DNA of 64,000 nucleotides from Pinus tabuliformis (GCA_031772625.1 CM062816.1:826566556-826630555); one strand, 5' to 3'. Counted from the stretch's first letter, positions 9,938-23,400 are shown. The notes: generated from the letters alone by a model not told the origin. Numbers and translations are program-made.

Positions 9938-12900
9938 TCAGGTAGTGGAAGGTGTTACATCAAAATTAACCTAATATCCAAGGTTTATTATGAAGACGGG
10001 GTCACAAGAATCCTTATTTACCAACTTCCTTGAAACCCAAATGAATGTCACCATTGCATCAAGCTTGTTAATATTTTTTGATGATATAATTTTTATCTCA
10101 ATCTAACTCCTGAAGTTATACCCATTTAAGGTTTTTATTATTAAACCCTACCACATCAAAAAACTGCCATGTGATGTTTCCATTGCACCCAACGCCAACA
10201 TGCCAAGGTGAGAAAAAATACCATTCCAGACTTGGCATGTTGCGATAGGAATTTTAAGGTTAACTACCAAGGATATTTCCGTCTAGCACTCTTTGTTAAT
10301 CGCACCCAATGCCAACATGTCAACATGCCATTATGCTAAGGTGATACTGGCACTAGATAGGAGGTGTAATCAACATAAATTAATGTGAGTTTTCCCATCT
10401 CACAATGCCAAATTTATGTAGTGCCTTCCATCACTTCCAACGTGGTATGACACATGGTGCCACCTAGAAACCATGTCACCTAGTTCCATGTCACATACCT
10501 CATTTCCCCCTTGTTGTCATTAGGGTGATGTCACCTTACCATGTGGCATCCTCTGATGGTGCCATGTGTCACCCAAAAATGGGCTTTTTAGCCATCCAAC
10601 AACATTAATTTTACCTTCCATGTGTCATGCCTTGAAGACACTGTGTCAAAATTATTTTCACATCACCTTCTTCATGGTGTCCACATAGTCATGTCTAGTC
10701 TACATGGCACCTTCCACCTCAGCTTAAGCCGGGGGTCCCATCGGGTCCCGATCCTCCACGTAAAACATAAAAATTATGTTATACAGGTTTTTGGTGGCCC
10801 CACACTAATTACCTTCACCTTGCCTCCATGTCAGCTTTCCATCGCATCATAACATCAGGTAGCAAGGGAGGTTCATTCCCAAACTAGGCACAGTGGGATG
10901 AAAAATTACATGCCAAGAGACGAGAACAACATTTGTCACGTGCCTTTTCTCAAAGCACCACTCCTCCAAAGAGTTTATTGCCTAGTGACAAGCTGGGCAT
11001 AGGATTAAACATTAATCCTCATATTAACACATAATCTTCCTGCTAAACTATGATATTAGGCAACCTAAACTGGGATTAGCCTGCAATTAATGAAAGTTAC
11101 ATTTTCATTCATTCTGTTTCTAATTTCCCAAGTTACTTTGTAACCTTGACACAACACAATTGGCCCAAGTACAAACCCAACACTCTGTGAAATAAAAGTT
11201 GGAAATATTAAAGATTTCAATGGCTTTGTGAAGCCTTTATCAGTCCCAAGCGAGATTGAATACTATTACCGTGACAAGATTAAAACCTTCATTCAAAAAT
11301 TCCAACTTGTTAAACATTAACTCAAGCTAGAAATACATCAAACAAAATCAACAACATGCCTCAGTCCAAGTAATTAATGTTAGTTCGTTATACACAATCC
11401 ATGACACTTATCTGAATGGCTAGAGATGGTTGGAAACTAAAGGTGGGACTTCAATTGTCCACCTAACCATAGGCCACCTAACCATATTTCTTGTAGTTTT
11501 CCAAACCTGAGACAGATCTACGATTCAAGGGATTTTCAATCAGACTCAGCTAGAATAATGCTCATCTATAGGAGTACAGGATCACTTTTTAGGTGGTTTA
11601 TTAGCTGCATCCTCAAGGAAAACACTGCAGGAACTTGTAGCTCATAGTCTGGGTGGTTTATCAGGTTACTTGGAAAGCACTAAGTGGTTTTTCAACCATC
11701 TTAGAAATCACTCATTGGTTTATCAGGCCATTCAACAAGGACCCAATGAATTGCTACCTTGCTAAGTGGTTTATTAGCCATACAATAAGTACCTATCATC
11801 CAAAAATCTCCTCTAAGCCTTCCACTGATCCTTCCAAGCTTGGAAACATGCATTCCACAACTTCAATGCATCAACATAGGGAATCACATCCCATTAGCCT
11901 TACCAGGCTTTCTCTAGCACTCAACATCCATGCTCTTCACACTGAAAACTCGTTCTTTCTTCAATTTTCTCTCACGTTGTGTTTATATTTCCCGTTCTCT
12001 CACACATTGTTGGTAGTGTTATGTTGTTCAAATCCCTTATATTTTTCTTGTCATTCCCCTTTTTTCTTTAGGCTCCTTGTCTTCCACATGGTTTTCCACT
12101 TCCATTTGTCCACATAATAGAATGCAAGAAACATGTGCCTTTCATTGCTAGTTGTAAATGGTGGCACGTCTACCTATGCCATCCAAGCACTACTCACAAC
12201 CCTTCCCTCAGATTGTGGATATGTCAACCCATTCACCAGTTCCAGAAAAAAAGTTATTTTTATTTAAATTACAATCATTACAACAAAAATAGGGGTGTAT
12301 ACTTTTGATTTTTCCTTAGCACTTTAGAATTAGGTCTATGTCTAAAACGTGATCATAAACACACTAAAATTCCACAACACAAGCAGTTTACACAATGGAA
12401 AATGTACAACAGTGAATCAATGAAGTACAATTTTTTTTTTCAACCCAAAACTTGTTATATTACAACTTTAATACAACTAACATAGGGCTCTGGTACCAGG
12501 GATCACTGCCCTTACAATTAGCACAAGGAAAACCAATGCTTGATGTCAACAACACTTGACAATCAATCTTACCTTGAACAAGAACAACTTGACTTACTTG
12601 TTGAATAAGTGCTTACACCAGCCGTTTCAATCCACTTGTCATGAACATGCTTGAAGATCATTTTCCACCTATACTTATAGAGAATATGTTGCTTCAATAA
12701 CTCTTTCCTGGCTACTCACAAGGTCCATTGTTTCTCCTAATTTTCTTGCACACATCAAGTCTTCACAATATACCTTCTAACAATGATCTATGCTACTCTG
12801 AAGATCATTGAACTTAGGCTCCAACCAAACATCCTTCTAACAATTCTCTTCCTTCATCAAACTCATTTTTCATAAGGTCTTCAACACTTTTCCTTCTAAC

Positions 12901-14025
12901 AATCCCCTAGCTTCTCTAAGGGTCACTGTACTTAGGACACACAAGTTTCCTTCACAAAGTAATCAATCTACTCCTAGGTCACTATTCACATGCTTCCAAC
13001 TAACCAACAACTCACAACCACATTGCTCCTTTAAAATGACTATACATAACCTTCAATGCACTATCCTAACATGTCATAGTAGGACAAACCTTCAAACCAT
13101 CACCTTCAACACTATTCTCCACGTATCAACCCTTCTTACTTCACACTATATCATCCCTTTCCTATGTCCCTCCATTCACACTTCTATTCACAAGTTGAGC
13201 TTGTTTTTCCCCTCTCAAGAATCATACAACAATCAGAAACCCTACGCAAAAGCATTGAGATTCTGCGACCCTTATCGCAGAGCTAAACCAAACTTTTGTC
13301 TCACCTTTCCAGGGTCTTGGGCCTCTCTTATATGCACAAAACTTAAGTGAATATTACAGAATTCTGGGAAGATCTTTTGTTGGTTGTACATGCATAGAAG
13401 AAGCCCTAACTAGGGCACAAACCATCACAGAAAATGACATCAATCCTGCACAACCAGACCTCCTAAATGGCACGAATAAATACAGAGATAGACATCCTCT
13501 TACCGGGGTGAAATTCGGCCTTCAAACAGACTTAAGAAAACCATAAATTCTCTAGCTCATACTTCCTTAAGGTTTGTGGTTCAATGAGGTAACTTGCACT
13601 CCTTCTTGGGAAAAAAACACCTGAGAAGATATTCTTGCTTGGATGTGACAAATTAACTCAAACTTATCTTCTTTTTAATAATGTTCTTAGTAGAGTCCAT
13701 TAGCCACCAAGGGTCACCACTTTTTCTTAATCCAACCTAACCAAATCATGCTTAAACACCAATAAAATTAGAGATAAAATTATTCTCATTTTCTTTTTCT
13801 CACTCCATTGTAGCCCTAGGTTACCCTTAGCCCATCAAGGGTTCCCCTCATGCATCCAATGAATAAACAATGGATTTTCACTTGGGTCTTTTGCCCACAA
13901 CTTTTGGTACATTGCCCACAAAACCACATTTTTGTGGGTCGACTCTGAGTCACAAACCCAGGACCCCAGGGGTTGTGGGAGTACCTCCCAAGCTACAAAT
14001 TTCAATATATGCAAGGGGTGTTACA

Positions 14026-14044
14026 AACCCCACCCCCTTAAAGG
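14026..14044 (-). promoter_or_regulatory. Polypurine tract of the chromovirus
   Basis: On the minus strand, AAGGGGGTGGGG stands immediately before the LTR start TGTAACACC. It is the plus-strand priming site, and lies about 100 bp past the chromodomain remnant. Confidence 0.65.
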
Positions 14045-14129
14045 AACACCATCCTCAGTGTTCTCTGTAACTAGAAAGCAAAAAGACAAAAACAAAGCTT
14101 TATATACAACTCTTACATCTACTTATTCA

Positions 14130-15500
14130 TCAAATTAAAATGAGTATAGCACCCTCATTCGATCTTCCATCTCCTAGGTGGCTTCATTGAGTCCAAATTG
14201 TTTCCATTGCAACTTGACCTACTATATTACTCAATTCTAGAGCACATTCTACCTTTGTTCTAGGATGCATAGTGGTTCTGGTTAGACTCTCCCTCAAGTT
14301 TTGTATCACAAACCAATCAACAATGTGATTAGTATCATGTACATACTTCTTAAGGAAACAAACGTGAAAAACATTATGTGCATTCACTGTGGGTGGCAAG
14401 GCCAATTTATAGGCCACTAGCCCCACTCTTTCCAAGATATGAAATGGCCCATAATATTTGGGTTCCAACTTGGCACAAGACCCCACTTTTAGTGAGCTCT
14501 TCCTCGGTCTAATGGGAGATACATGATCTCCCACTTGGAATTCCTTGTGCATCCTATGATGGTCTGCATAACTATTTTTCCTATCGTGTGTTTCCTTTAA
14601 TTTCTACTTGATCTTTACCACTTCTTGCTCCATTTCCTTTAGCATATTAGGTCCAATAACTATTATGTTTACTGGGTCATCCTAGCTCACAAGAGTGTTT
14701 CATTTTTAACCATATGGTACCTCAAGAGGGCTCATCCCCAGTTACTCCAATATCCATTATTGTATGAAAACTCCACCGCCTGTAGGAAATATTCCCACTT
14801 CTTTGGTTGATGCATGACATGCATTCTCAGCATGTCCTCCAATATTATGTTCACTCCTTCCATCTAGCCATATGTTGTAGGATGATAAGCAATACTAAAA
14901 GCTAGTTGGATTCCAAAACCAACAAACAATGAATTCCAAAAGTTAGAAGTGAACTTAGGATCTTTATATGATATAATCTTCTTAGGCACACCACGCAGTC
15001 TGAATATTTCCTTCATGAATATTTAGGGTATGTCGATAGCTTTGTTAGTGTACTTGGAAACTATGAAGTGGGATTCCTTACTCAACTTGTCCACAACAAC
15101 TATAATGACATCATGATGGTTGGTTATCTATGACAAGTCCGTAATGAAGTCCATAGATATGACTTCCCACTTCAACTTAGGGATTGGGATTGGTTGCAAC
15201 AATCCCACTAAATGCCTACATTCTACCTTTACTTGATGGAATTCCAAACACTTGGCAATATATTCAACGACATCCTTCTTCGATCCTGGCCAATAATACA
15301 TTTTCTTTATGGTTGTTATCATCTTTTTGTCACCAACATGACCTGAGTAAGATATTTTATGGAATTCATCCATGATGATCTTCCTTTAAATTAGCCACAT
15401 TAGGCACCTATTTTTTTCTCTTGAACATCAACATGCCATCATCAGTGAGCAGGGAGTTCTTGATCATGGATCCCTCTAGCTCCTTCTGCCAACATTTCTT
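14130..15500 (-). mobile_element. Chromovirus integrase and chromodomain remnant
   Basis: Minus-strand pieces of a Ty3/gypsy integrase. At 15373-15128 are SYSGHVGDKK, MYYWPGSKKDV and KCLEFHQVK (an HHCC zinc finger whose last Cys is now Phe), ending in VISMDFITDLS with the first catalytic Asp. At 14552-14184 are FQVGDHV, the GPY/F module KYYGPFHILERVGLVAYKL, and VFHVCFLKKYV. A shifted frame then gives LQWKQFGLNEAT followed by TAG where chromodomains have Trp-Glu, then EMEDRMR. The chromodomain makes this a chromovirus. The core between 14580 and 15120 is broken by stops and shifts. Confidence 0.85.
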
Positions 15501-15639
15501 TACATATTGGTAGTATTCATCACGAGTCAACACCTATAATCCTTTCCTTGATGTCAACTACACAAGTACTCAAGGCTTCCACGAACCTCTTGTAGACTCC
15601 TACTGAGTGCATCTGCCACTTTATTTTCTTTTCCCTTGA

Positions 15640-16060
15640 TGTGATTTCCCTCAAAATAAAATTCATTGATCAAAGGCAACCATCTCGCGAGTCTAGCATT
15701 CAACTTAAGCTAATCAATTAGATATCTCAATCCCCCATGGTTTGTCATCAATATAAATTTTCTCGCTAATAGATAATGCCTCCACATTTTTAAAGTGTGC
15801 ACTATTATTGCAAGCTCTAAATCATGAGCTACATAATTCTTCTCATGTTCATTTATCTTTCTCAATTCATATAAGACCACATATCCATCCTTGCAAGCAT
15901 TCACGTAGACCATAAATTGCTTCTCCAGATCTACTATTCTTAAGATAGGCGCACATGTGTGCAATTTCTTCAGCTGCTCAAAATTGGTTGCACATTCTGA
16001 TGTCCAGTGAAATTTGACTCCTTTTCTCTGCAAGGTGGTGATTGGATGCTTGATCTTTTA
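15640..16060 (-). mobile_element. Chromovirus RNase H remnant
   Basis: The frame 16033-15710 reads VKFHWTSECATNFEQLKKL, then FMVYVNACKDG, then EKNYVAHDLELAIIVHTLKMWRHYL and FILMTNHGGLRYL. In active relatives VYVNACKDG has an Asp where Asn stands here, and TNH is TDH, so two acidic residues are lost. It follows the RT piece in the usual order RT, RNase H, integrase. Confidence 0.88.
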
Positions 16061-16309
16061 GAAGTCCCAGATGAACCTTTGGTAATATCCAGTTAGACCC
16101 ATGAAAGATCCGACCTCTCTAACATTCTAGGGTGTGGGAAACTCCATATAGCTTTGATCTTTTTTGGATCTACAACCACTCTTTTCAAAATGACATGCCC
16201 TAAGTATTGAACCTGGGTTTGGAAGAATTAAAAATTGTTGATTTTTTCATATAGCTATGTTCTCTCAATAACTGCAATATTTCTCTTAGGTGGTCTTCAT
16301 GCTCTTCTT

Positions 16310-16700
16310 TAGTTTTTTAATATATCAGGATATCATCTACAAAGACCAATACAAATTTATCCAAATAAGGCCTGATAACATTATTCATAAAAAAAATTAA
16401 TGTGGTTGAGGCATTCATATGCCCAAATGGCACCACTACAAATTCATAGAGGCCATATTCAGTCCTAAAGGCGATTTTGTGAATATCTTCATCTTTAATT
16501 ATGACATGATGGTATCTAAACCTCAAATCTATTTTGGAAAACACTACAACCCCTCTCAACTAGTTAGATAGATCATCAATTCTGGGCAACAAGTATTTAT
16601 TCTTCACTGTAGCCTTATTTAGTTACCAGTAATCTATACAAATCTGCAACGTGCCATCCTTCTTTTTGAAAAACAGTGTTGGGGTTCCCTAGGGCGAAAT
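16310..16700 (-). mobile_element. Chromovirus reverse transcriptase remnant
   Basis: Minus strand: LNKATVKNKYLLPRIDDL upstream of 16560, then FSKIDLRFRYHHV, IAFRTEYGLYEFVVVPFGH and VLVFVDDILIY (catalytic FVDD). A stop near 16560 splits the domain, and the fingers region has TAG codons. The family is Ty3/gypsy, same element as the neighbouring RNase H, integrase and protease pieces. Confidence 0.9.
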
Positions 16701-17259
16701 GTTGGGCCGAATGTATCGCTTATCTAGCATCTCTTTCGACTACAATTTCAATTCAACGAGCTCAGTCGTATCATGTAGTATGGGGTATTTGTTGTTGGCA
16801 TTCTTCCTAGAATTAACTCAAGAGGAAAATCAATGTCTCTCTTGGGTGGTAATCCAAGCAATTCTTTCGAGAACATGTCACTAAATGATTTTAACACAGA
16901 GTGATTTTTAAATGGATTCACATTGACTTCTAATTCCTGAGACATGTCGATAGAATACAATGCATAGCCCTTTATGCTACATCACTTCTCTTGAAGTGAA
17001 TTTATTTTCCTAAGTGAGATTGGTCTCTTTATCCCCTGCAATGCTATATTCTCACCAATGTCGTTGAGGCATTTCAATGCATTGATGTAATAGTTAACCT
17101 TGGTTTTGTGTGCTGCCAACTAGTCCATGCCGATTAAAACATTATAGTATCCCAATGGAAAGAAATTTAGAGTTTCCGTTGTGGTCATACAACCAATATC
17201 TGTCGGGCATGACTCTACTATGTTTGTCACCCACCTTTTTTGTTCCCATGGCCAGTTGA

Positions 17260-17460
17260 ACTAGCTATGATTCTCTATGAAGCTTCTTTGGCAGTTTACA
17301 CTTATTTACAATATTTGGGTTGATATAACTGAAATTAGAACCTAGGTCAATTAAAATTGAAACATGTTGGTTGATGACTATACCTTCCATTTGGATTACT
17401 ACAACTTGTTGGTCTGTCTGCCTATTTTCTAGTGCAACATAAATTTGGGGCATGCTCTAA
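17260..17460 (-). mobile_element. Chromovirus protease remnant
   Basis: Codons 17453-17265 include QMEGIVINQHVSILIDLGSNFSYI. In retroviral-type proteases the last part is LIDSGSTHSYI. The catalytic triplet Asp-Ser-Gly has become Asp-Leu-Gly, which would be expected to abolish or strongly change activity. It lies between gag and RT as expected. Confidence 0.82.
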
Positions 17461-17529
17461 GCCACATCGTATACTTTTGTTGCTTCTTGTACATTGCATA
17501 ACTTCGTGTCAGTCTGTTGTTGATGAGGA

Positions 17530-18425
17530 TAATTCCTCTACAGATGGGTTTCTCCACAAGTCGAACATTGTACAAGCCCTTTCATGGACCCATCAACCTC
17601 TTCATTTACTAATTTTAGGGTTTTGTTCTTGCTAATTGTTGTGGAGTTTTGCTAATTTTCATTTCTGATAGGAGTAGTGAACTTCGCATTCTTCCCTCCT
17701 TGCTTATATCATGAGGATTTCAAGCTTTTTCCTTTGAAGTTTGCCTTATCCTTCTTCTTCCAATCTATTCAAACTCTAGTCTTATGTTTGGACAGCTCAT
17801 TGAAATACCTCATCCTTCGAATGACATCATCTAGGGTTTTTTGTTCATCAAACTCTATTATGACCTCGTAAGCATGTGGCAATCCACTGAGATACCTCTA
17901 GATATTTGTCTTCTCATCCTTGATGTAAGGAACATACCTCAACAACTCTAAGAATAATAAATATACCTGTATACTCATCAATTATCAATTACCCCAACTT
18001 GTGCTCATATAATTATTTGGCTTTGTTGTCATAGTACTTTTAAGATATTTACTTATTCTAGAAGTATTTCTCAAACCTTCTCCATGACAACTCTTTCTCC
18101 CTGATTTCTTTAAAATTCTTCAAATCTTCCCACCATATGTCAACTTTTCCTTTCAAACTGAAAATAGCTACTTTGGCCTTCATGTTCTTAGAGTAGTCAT
18201 GCACCTTGAAGTACTTGTTCATCCCCGACAACCAATCCTAAGCCTCTTAAGCTGTATTTACCTCTCCATCAAAGGTAGGGGGATTTGATTTCTTGAAGTC
18301 TATAGAGTCTCCAAAATGTATTCAAATTATCATCCACTTTCACCTTTATTTCCACCATTTCACTCACAAGTTGCAACTCCATGACCAATAACCTTTCATT
18401 AGCCTCCATTTTCATAATTATATGG
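17530..18425 (-). mobile_element. Chromovirus gag remnant
   Basis: The start is KMEANERLL at about 18420. Then come DWLSGMNKYFKVHDYSKNMK, AIFSLKGKVDIWWEDLKNFK and ELSWRRFEKYF, the capsid core of Ty3/gypsy gag. Near 17590 a zinc knuckle CSTCGETHL is followed by a stop and RNYP, where the last Cys is lost. Stops occur at several points. Right of 18425 the element's leader is missing and the Tat-like LTR begins, so the Tat-like sequence interrupts this element just upstream of gag. Confidence 0.85.
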
Positions 18426-19408
18426 GGTTACCTTTGTGTTTTCCAAAAGTTAATGATTTTTAGTATTATAAGTGAATTAAATGGTTAAAACTTAGAAAAA
18501 TGACATATACTTGCTAATAATTAAAAGTGGCTTGAATTTCATGAGATGTGTAGGTCATTTGGAAGCTTCCAAGGCACCCTTATGTGGCCTCCAATGCTCA
18601 AATTCGAATTATCTTCAAGATATGGAAAAAGATTTGGATAAAGGTCAAATAGGATATGTGTCTCATCATTACTTATTTGAGTTGTAATTCTATGAGATTT
18701 TCTAGGGATTTAGGGAGAGAATAATGGACCTCCATTAATGAGGTAGCTTATTATGTTTTTGTATACATAGGAGAGCCTTCTCCTTTGAAAGGCATGTGAA
18801 AAGTTGGGGAAATGCTCATGTTTTGAATATAGAATTTGGATTTGGCACCATGCTCCTGAGTGATGTTCACTTTGATTTGGTTATGCTTGTATTTGGAGCC
18901 TCTCAACTTTCCATCCCTCATGCTTTTGGATTGGCTATCTATAATGTGTGAGATTTATTGTTTTTCATAGATTAAGATTTATTTCATTCATATATTTCCC
19001 TGTGTGAGAGGTTAAGAGTGATTGTTTTTATTTGCTTTCATATCTAGAGGTTAAGAATGATTGTTTTTGCTTTCATTTCATGTCATGTGGTTTTGATTAT
19101 TCATTTCATATGATCCTGATTTGATAATGCACACATGATCCCTTAGAGTAGATTTCATTTCATGCAATTTCATTTCTGCAAGTGTGGTAGATTAAGTTTT
19201 CAATTCCACGCACACTACTATAATTTCTTTTGAATTGATTGTTGAATTAGAATAGGTGAATTTGGTTTGTCGTTATTTGGTTTCATAGTTAGATTGATCT
19301 AAATTGGAAGTTAATTTCTAGCATATACAGTGCACGCACGCTTCGCAAGTTTTATGAAACCCCCAGGTTGACAATTAAATGATAGGTAATTAATTTGCCT
19401 CAACATTT

Positions 19409-19426
19409 TGGCACCGTTGCTGAGGA
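19409..19426 (+). promoter_or_regulatory. tRNA-Asp-type primer-binding site, unit 1
   Basis: TGGCACCGTTGCTGAGGA, three substitutions from the complement of the 3' end of plant tRNA-Asp (TGGCGCCGTTGCCGGGGA), as used by Athila/Tat elements. It is followed not by gag leader but by another R-U5 copy. Confidence 0.8.
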
Positions 19427-20078
19427 AATGCTCATGTTTTGAATATAGAATTTGGATTTGGCACCATGCTCATGAGCGATGTTCACTTTGATTTGGTTAT
19501 GCTTGTATTTGGAGCCTCTCAACTTTCCATCCCTCATGCTTTTGGATTGGCAATCTATAATGTGTGAGATTTATTGTTTTTCATAGATTAAGATTTTTTG
19601 CTTTTATAGATTAAGATTTATTTCTTTAATATCTTTTCCTGTGTGAGAGGTTAAGAGTGATTGTTTTTATTTGCTTTCATATCTAGAGGTTAAGAATGAT
19701 TGTTTTTTGTTTCATTTCATGTCATGTGGTTTTTATTATTCATTTCATAGGATCCTGATTTGATAACACACACATGATCCCTTAGAGTAGATTTCCTTTC
19801 ATGCAATTTCATTTCTGCAAGTGTGGTAGATTTAGTTTTCAATTCCTGCAAGTGTGATAGATTAAGATTTCAATTCTACGCACACTACTATAATTTCTTT
19901 TGCATTGATTGTTGAATTAGAATAGGTGAATTTGGTTTGTCGTTATTTGATTTCATAGTTAGATTGATCTAAATTGGAAGTTAATTTCTAGCATATATAA
20001 TGCACGCACGCTTCGCAAGTTTTACGAAACCCCCAGGTTGACAATTAAATGATAGGTAATTAATTTGCCTCAACATTT

Positions 20079-20096
20079 TGGTGACATTGCCGGGGA
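20079..20096 (+). promoter_or_regulatory. tRNA-Asp-type primer-binding site, unit 2
   Basis: TGGTGACATTGCCGGGGA, the copy that leads into the gag leader. Three substitutions from the tRNA-Asp complement. Confidence 0.8.
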
Positions 20097-20309
20097 AGTG
20101 TGCATAGGAACTAGCTTTCAGCCTAGAGTTCATTTTTTTTTTTTAGATGCATGATTAAATCATGTAGATTCATAAATCATTTAGCTGCATATCATTTAAA
20201 AAAAGAAGATGAAAACAACCTTCAGTCACCTACCACCCCCACTATATCACGTGGTGCAGTAAGAGCCACACATCCACGTCATGAATTCTTATTTTTGCAG
20301 GTAGAAGAG

Positions 20310-20745
20310 ATGACAAAGGAGGATGAAGAAATGGATGGAGATCATTTTGGATTTCCCATTCAAGAAATTGATGTAAATGTTCAAATGAAGAACATCCCTC
20401 CATCCATACTTCCTAAATTCAAAGGTATGAGATCAAAAGACCTGGAAACTTTCCTTTTTGAATTTGAAATAATTTGTAGATCTTATGGCTACTCATTACA
20501 CATTCAAAAATTAAATTTGTTTCCAATAGCATTGAAGGATAAAGCTCTTAGATGGTTCATGACATTAAGAACAAATTCTATAAGGACATGGGATGATATG
20601 GAAAGAGTATTTTTGGAAAAATATAGAAATCATTACAAACACTATGACCTTAGAAATGAAGTCTTTAAGATGAATAAAAAAGAAGATGAAAATCTAGAAG
20701 ACCTAGTGGAGAGATTTACTTATAATATCAAAAGATCTAAAATTA
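20310..20745 (+). mobile_element. Tat/Athila-like gag, truncated copy
   Basis: The ATG at 20310 begins MTKEDEEMDGDHFGFPIQE. It is chosen because both arms share it, although the frame is open further upstream. Then come ILPKFKGMRSKDLETFLFEF, FPIALKDKALRWF and DDMERVFLEKYRNHY, the capsid core. Similarity to the right-arm copy stops at about 20741, after KRSK, and an unrelated stop follows. The frame itself is undisturbed, so it was truncated by rearrangement rather than by point decay. Confidence 0.88.
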
Positions 20746-20756
20746 CTAAGAGTTAA

Positions 20757-23400
20757 TCAAATTTATTTGGCAAAGCGATGGAAAATGTAAATGGAAAATG
20801 TGAAGGAAACATGCGACTCTTTGCAAGGAAAATGGTGATGACAATGCTTATTGAAAAATGCTTAGATAGCTTGTGAGTTTGGAGAGGAAAAATGATGGCA
20901 TTTATGGATGATAGAAATGGATTGAATTGGTTTATGTTTCTTGAAATTGGTCGTAGAAAACCAACCATGCATAAATTGGCTTCCTTCAGTTCTCCAATTG
21001 CCCTGGAACCTGAAAACAAACATGGCACTAACATTGCAACAAACGTGTGTGTTCAAAGAGAAGTGATCAATTTCTCTAGTTACATACGAAAAATTTGCAT
21101 AATTGACAGGTTCATGACGTGTTTTTATTTCAAATAGTTAGACCAATTTCATAATTGTGAAAACAATTTCCTCAATTTATGTTTGAATCATAGCATTTCA
21201 TAAAGATAAAGAAATATTGTTTGTGAACGCTTAATGATTCCTACAAAAGAATCCTCAATAAAAAATTCATCAATTGATCATGTGGAAAAAGCGCCTTCAT
21301 AGTTCTTTTTCTTTCCTGCATCATGCTTGAAAACATCATCATTAGACAAAACCAATCAATTTTGATCATGATTTTCTGATTAGAATGCATTGTTGATAAG
21401 TAGATCATTGAGTTAAATATATAGCTGTGGAATTGTGGTTCAGTTGCAGAATTGTGGTTCAGCTACAGAATTGCGCAATTTCTGTAGCTAAAATCCTGAA
21501 CAGACAGTTAAGTACACACAAAGATGCATTTTTGTTATCAGAACAAATAACAAGTCCAATCTTCAAATTGATCAATACCTCTTCCAGAAAAAATAGTAAA
21601 TAAAACAATTTATTATTATTATTATTTTATATATATATTTTTATATTTTTTTCTTATTTCTTGTTTCGGCAGGTGTGTTTGAGTGGACCATCACAACAAT
21701 TTTTTCTCAATTTTCTCCAATCACTAAATGAATTTCACATCCATTTTTTATGACAATTTTCCATGGCAATTTTATAAAAAAAATAATAAAGCGCACAATC
21801 TAAAAATTAATGAAATATTTACAAAACTAAAAAGTAAAATAAATATACATAAAAGAAAAACATATATACAAACTAAAATACACATATAGACTGATTAACT
21901 GATCTATTGTCTATGCTTGAAGTTAGAAGATGCCTATCATTGTCTTTCTCATTCGACTTATGCCTACCAGTGGCAAACTTTTTGTACAAGTTAGAAAACA
22001 CTCCAGCGAGTAGAGTGGATATTGCAGTAATAATGAGAGTTGTAACAACTGCCTTAGATTTGTCATTTTTCTTGCCTGATTGTTCAAGAGGAGGTGAATC
22101 AGAAATATGTGAAACGATGGATGAACATTGGTCTGAAGGAAAAACTTGTTGTCAATGATGATGATGGGCTGGAAGCCTGAAATGTTCATTCACCATAAAT
22201 AAATCAAATTGCTAGGAGATTCAATAAAAGGTTCTTCAACGAATCCATAACCGAAACTCTTTCTTGGCAAAACACCCCTTTCTTGGCAGACCTCACCAGA
22301 ATCCAGCAAATGACAAGCAATGTGAGAAAATGGTGATCCACATCTCAGCATCTACGTGGCAGATCTACCTCCTGTAGATAAGGGAGGCCAGATTCTTGGC
22401 GGATTGTTCGTAGGAGAAAACCGAATGGCTGCAACTATCTCTCTTGATTAATTAAAAACTGTTTTTCTCACACAATTTGCCAAATAGGGCTCCAAAGAAC
22501 CCTGATTATCTCCCAATTAGTTAAGAATTTAAGAAAATCTCTCCTCGGTGTTATAATTGACCCTATTATGAAGAAAACCCACGTTTTAGTTTTTCGAAAT
22601 TCATTTTCAGTTGGCCATAAATAATATTTCAAAAATGACTGGTAAAAACTGTTACGTTTTCTGGGATATTATTTGTTTGTGTAGGGCATCTGGGCAGCAT
22701 CAAAGCATTACAGTACTATAGAATTTGACTGAGATTGGAACTAGACCATGCTACAGTAGATGATAAGTAAATAGGCTTCCTCTACCTACAGAAAGGGCTT
22801 TCGCTCTGTGGTGAACCAGTTAATCAAAATTATTTGGAAAAGCATAGCAACCTGTTCTGGTTTTTCTATCATCGTAACTCATGACGGTTCATAGTGCTGA
22901 TAAACTGAGGTCGTTTTATCCTTGAAAGACCATTGCGTTGCTGGCGGAGCAGGCCCAATCTATTATTAATTTTCAAACTAATCACGGCCTTATCATTATG
23001 ATCTTGGACTAATTCTTCGTACTTCTAGATCCTTCAAAATTGTATTGAGTCATTTTTTTTTTGCTGCAAGTTTATGCACGTTTGAATGTTTGACCATTAA
23101 AGCACAATCTACACATATATCTTTAAATAAAAAAAACCTTATTTAACTTCAACAATTTAAAAGTGCGACCAAATGCAAATAAACGGTGGTCAAAGACAGA
23201 TCTCATGATCTCCGCCACAAAATCGAACCTGTGTACGAATATGGACATGTATCAGATCTATGAATGCCACCAAAATATTGTATTAAAATCCAAACTCATG
23301 CCTGCCCAAAATAATGGATCTCACTGCTCAACTGGTCGCCCTATCATTCTTCAAATGGTGTTAAATTTATAGATTTGATAGAATTCATTAATTGTTTTTA
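20757..23400. other. No firmly recognised gene; one weak coding-like stretch
   Basis: This joins the left gag to the solo LTR. On the minus strand about 22150-21890, one frame reads DSPPLEQSGKKNDKSK, then a hydrophobic VVTTLIITAISTLLAGVFSN and YKKFATGRHKSN. It looks like a single membrane-spanning segment with a basic cytoplasmic flank. It has no start or exon structure I can define, and I do not recognise the protein. The rest has only short chance ORFs. Confidence 0.35.

Larger units (their letters stand above)
8432..14025 (-). mobile_element. Probable 3' LTR of the chromovirus (about 4.1 kb plus a 1.46-kb insertion)
   Basis: In minus orientation a polypurine tract at 14044-14026 is followed by TGTAACACCCC, the usual LTR start of chromoviruses. 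The block from 9948 to about 10570 matches 30957-31600 in the same orientation at roughly 80% identity by eye. There the sequence runs on to TGTTACA next to a primer-binding site, so it is an LTR end. Here the outer end near 8432 has decayed. Two ORFs over 100 codons (11653-12117 and 13036-13350) are CT-rich and carry no motif, so they are not called genes. The extent between 10570 and 14025 is inferred from position, not from a second full LTR. Confidence 0.45.
18430..20096 (+). mobile_element. Tat/Athila-like LTR plus one extra R-U5-PBS unit (left arm)
   Basis: An LTR of roughly 960 bp starts next to the chromovirus gag and ends CCTCAACA three bases before a primer-binding site. A TATA-like TATACATA lies near 18760. 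From GGGGAAATGCTCATG (about 18815), the part downstream of the promoter is repeated: 19427-20096 repeats R-U5-PBS with a 670-bp period. The exact outer LTR end could not be fixed, because no clear TG start or target duplication was found. Confidence 0.75.

Noticed and set aside
11653..12117. 154-codon ORF
   Set aside because: CT-rich chance frame inside the long LTR-like block; no domain or homologous frame visible.
13036..13350. 104-codon ORF
   Set aside because: Same reason as the neighbouring ORF: low complexity and His/Thr/Leu-rich without motif.
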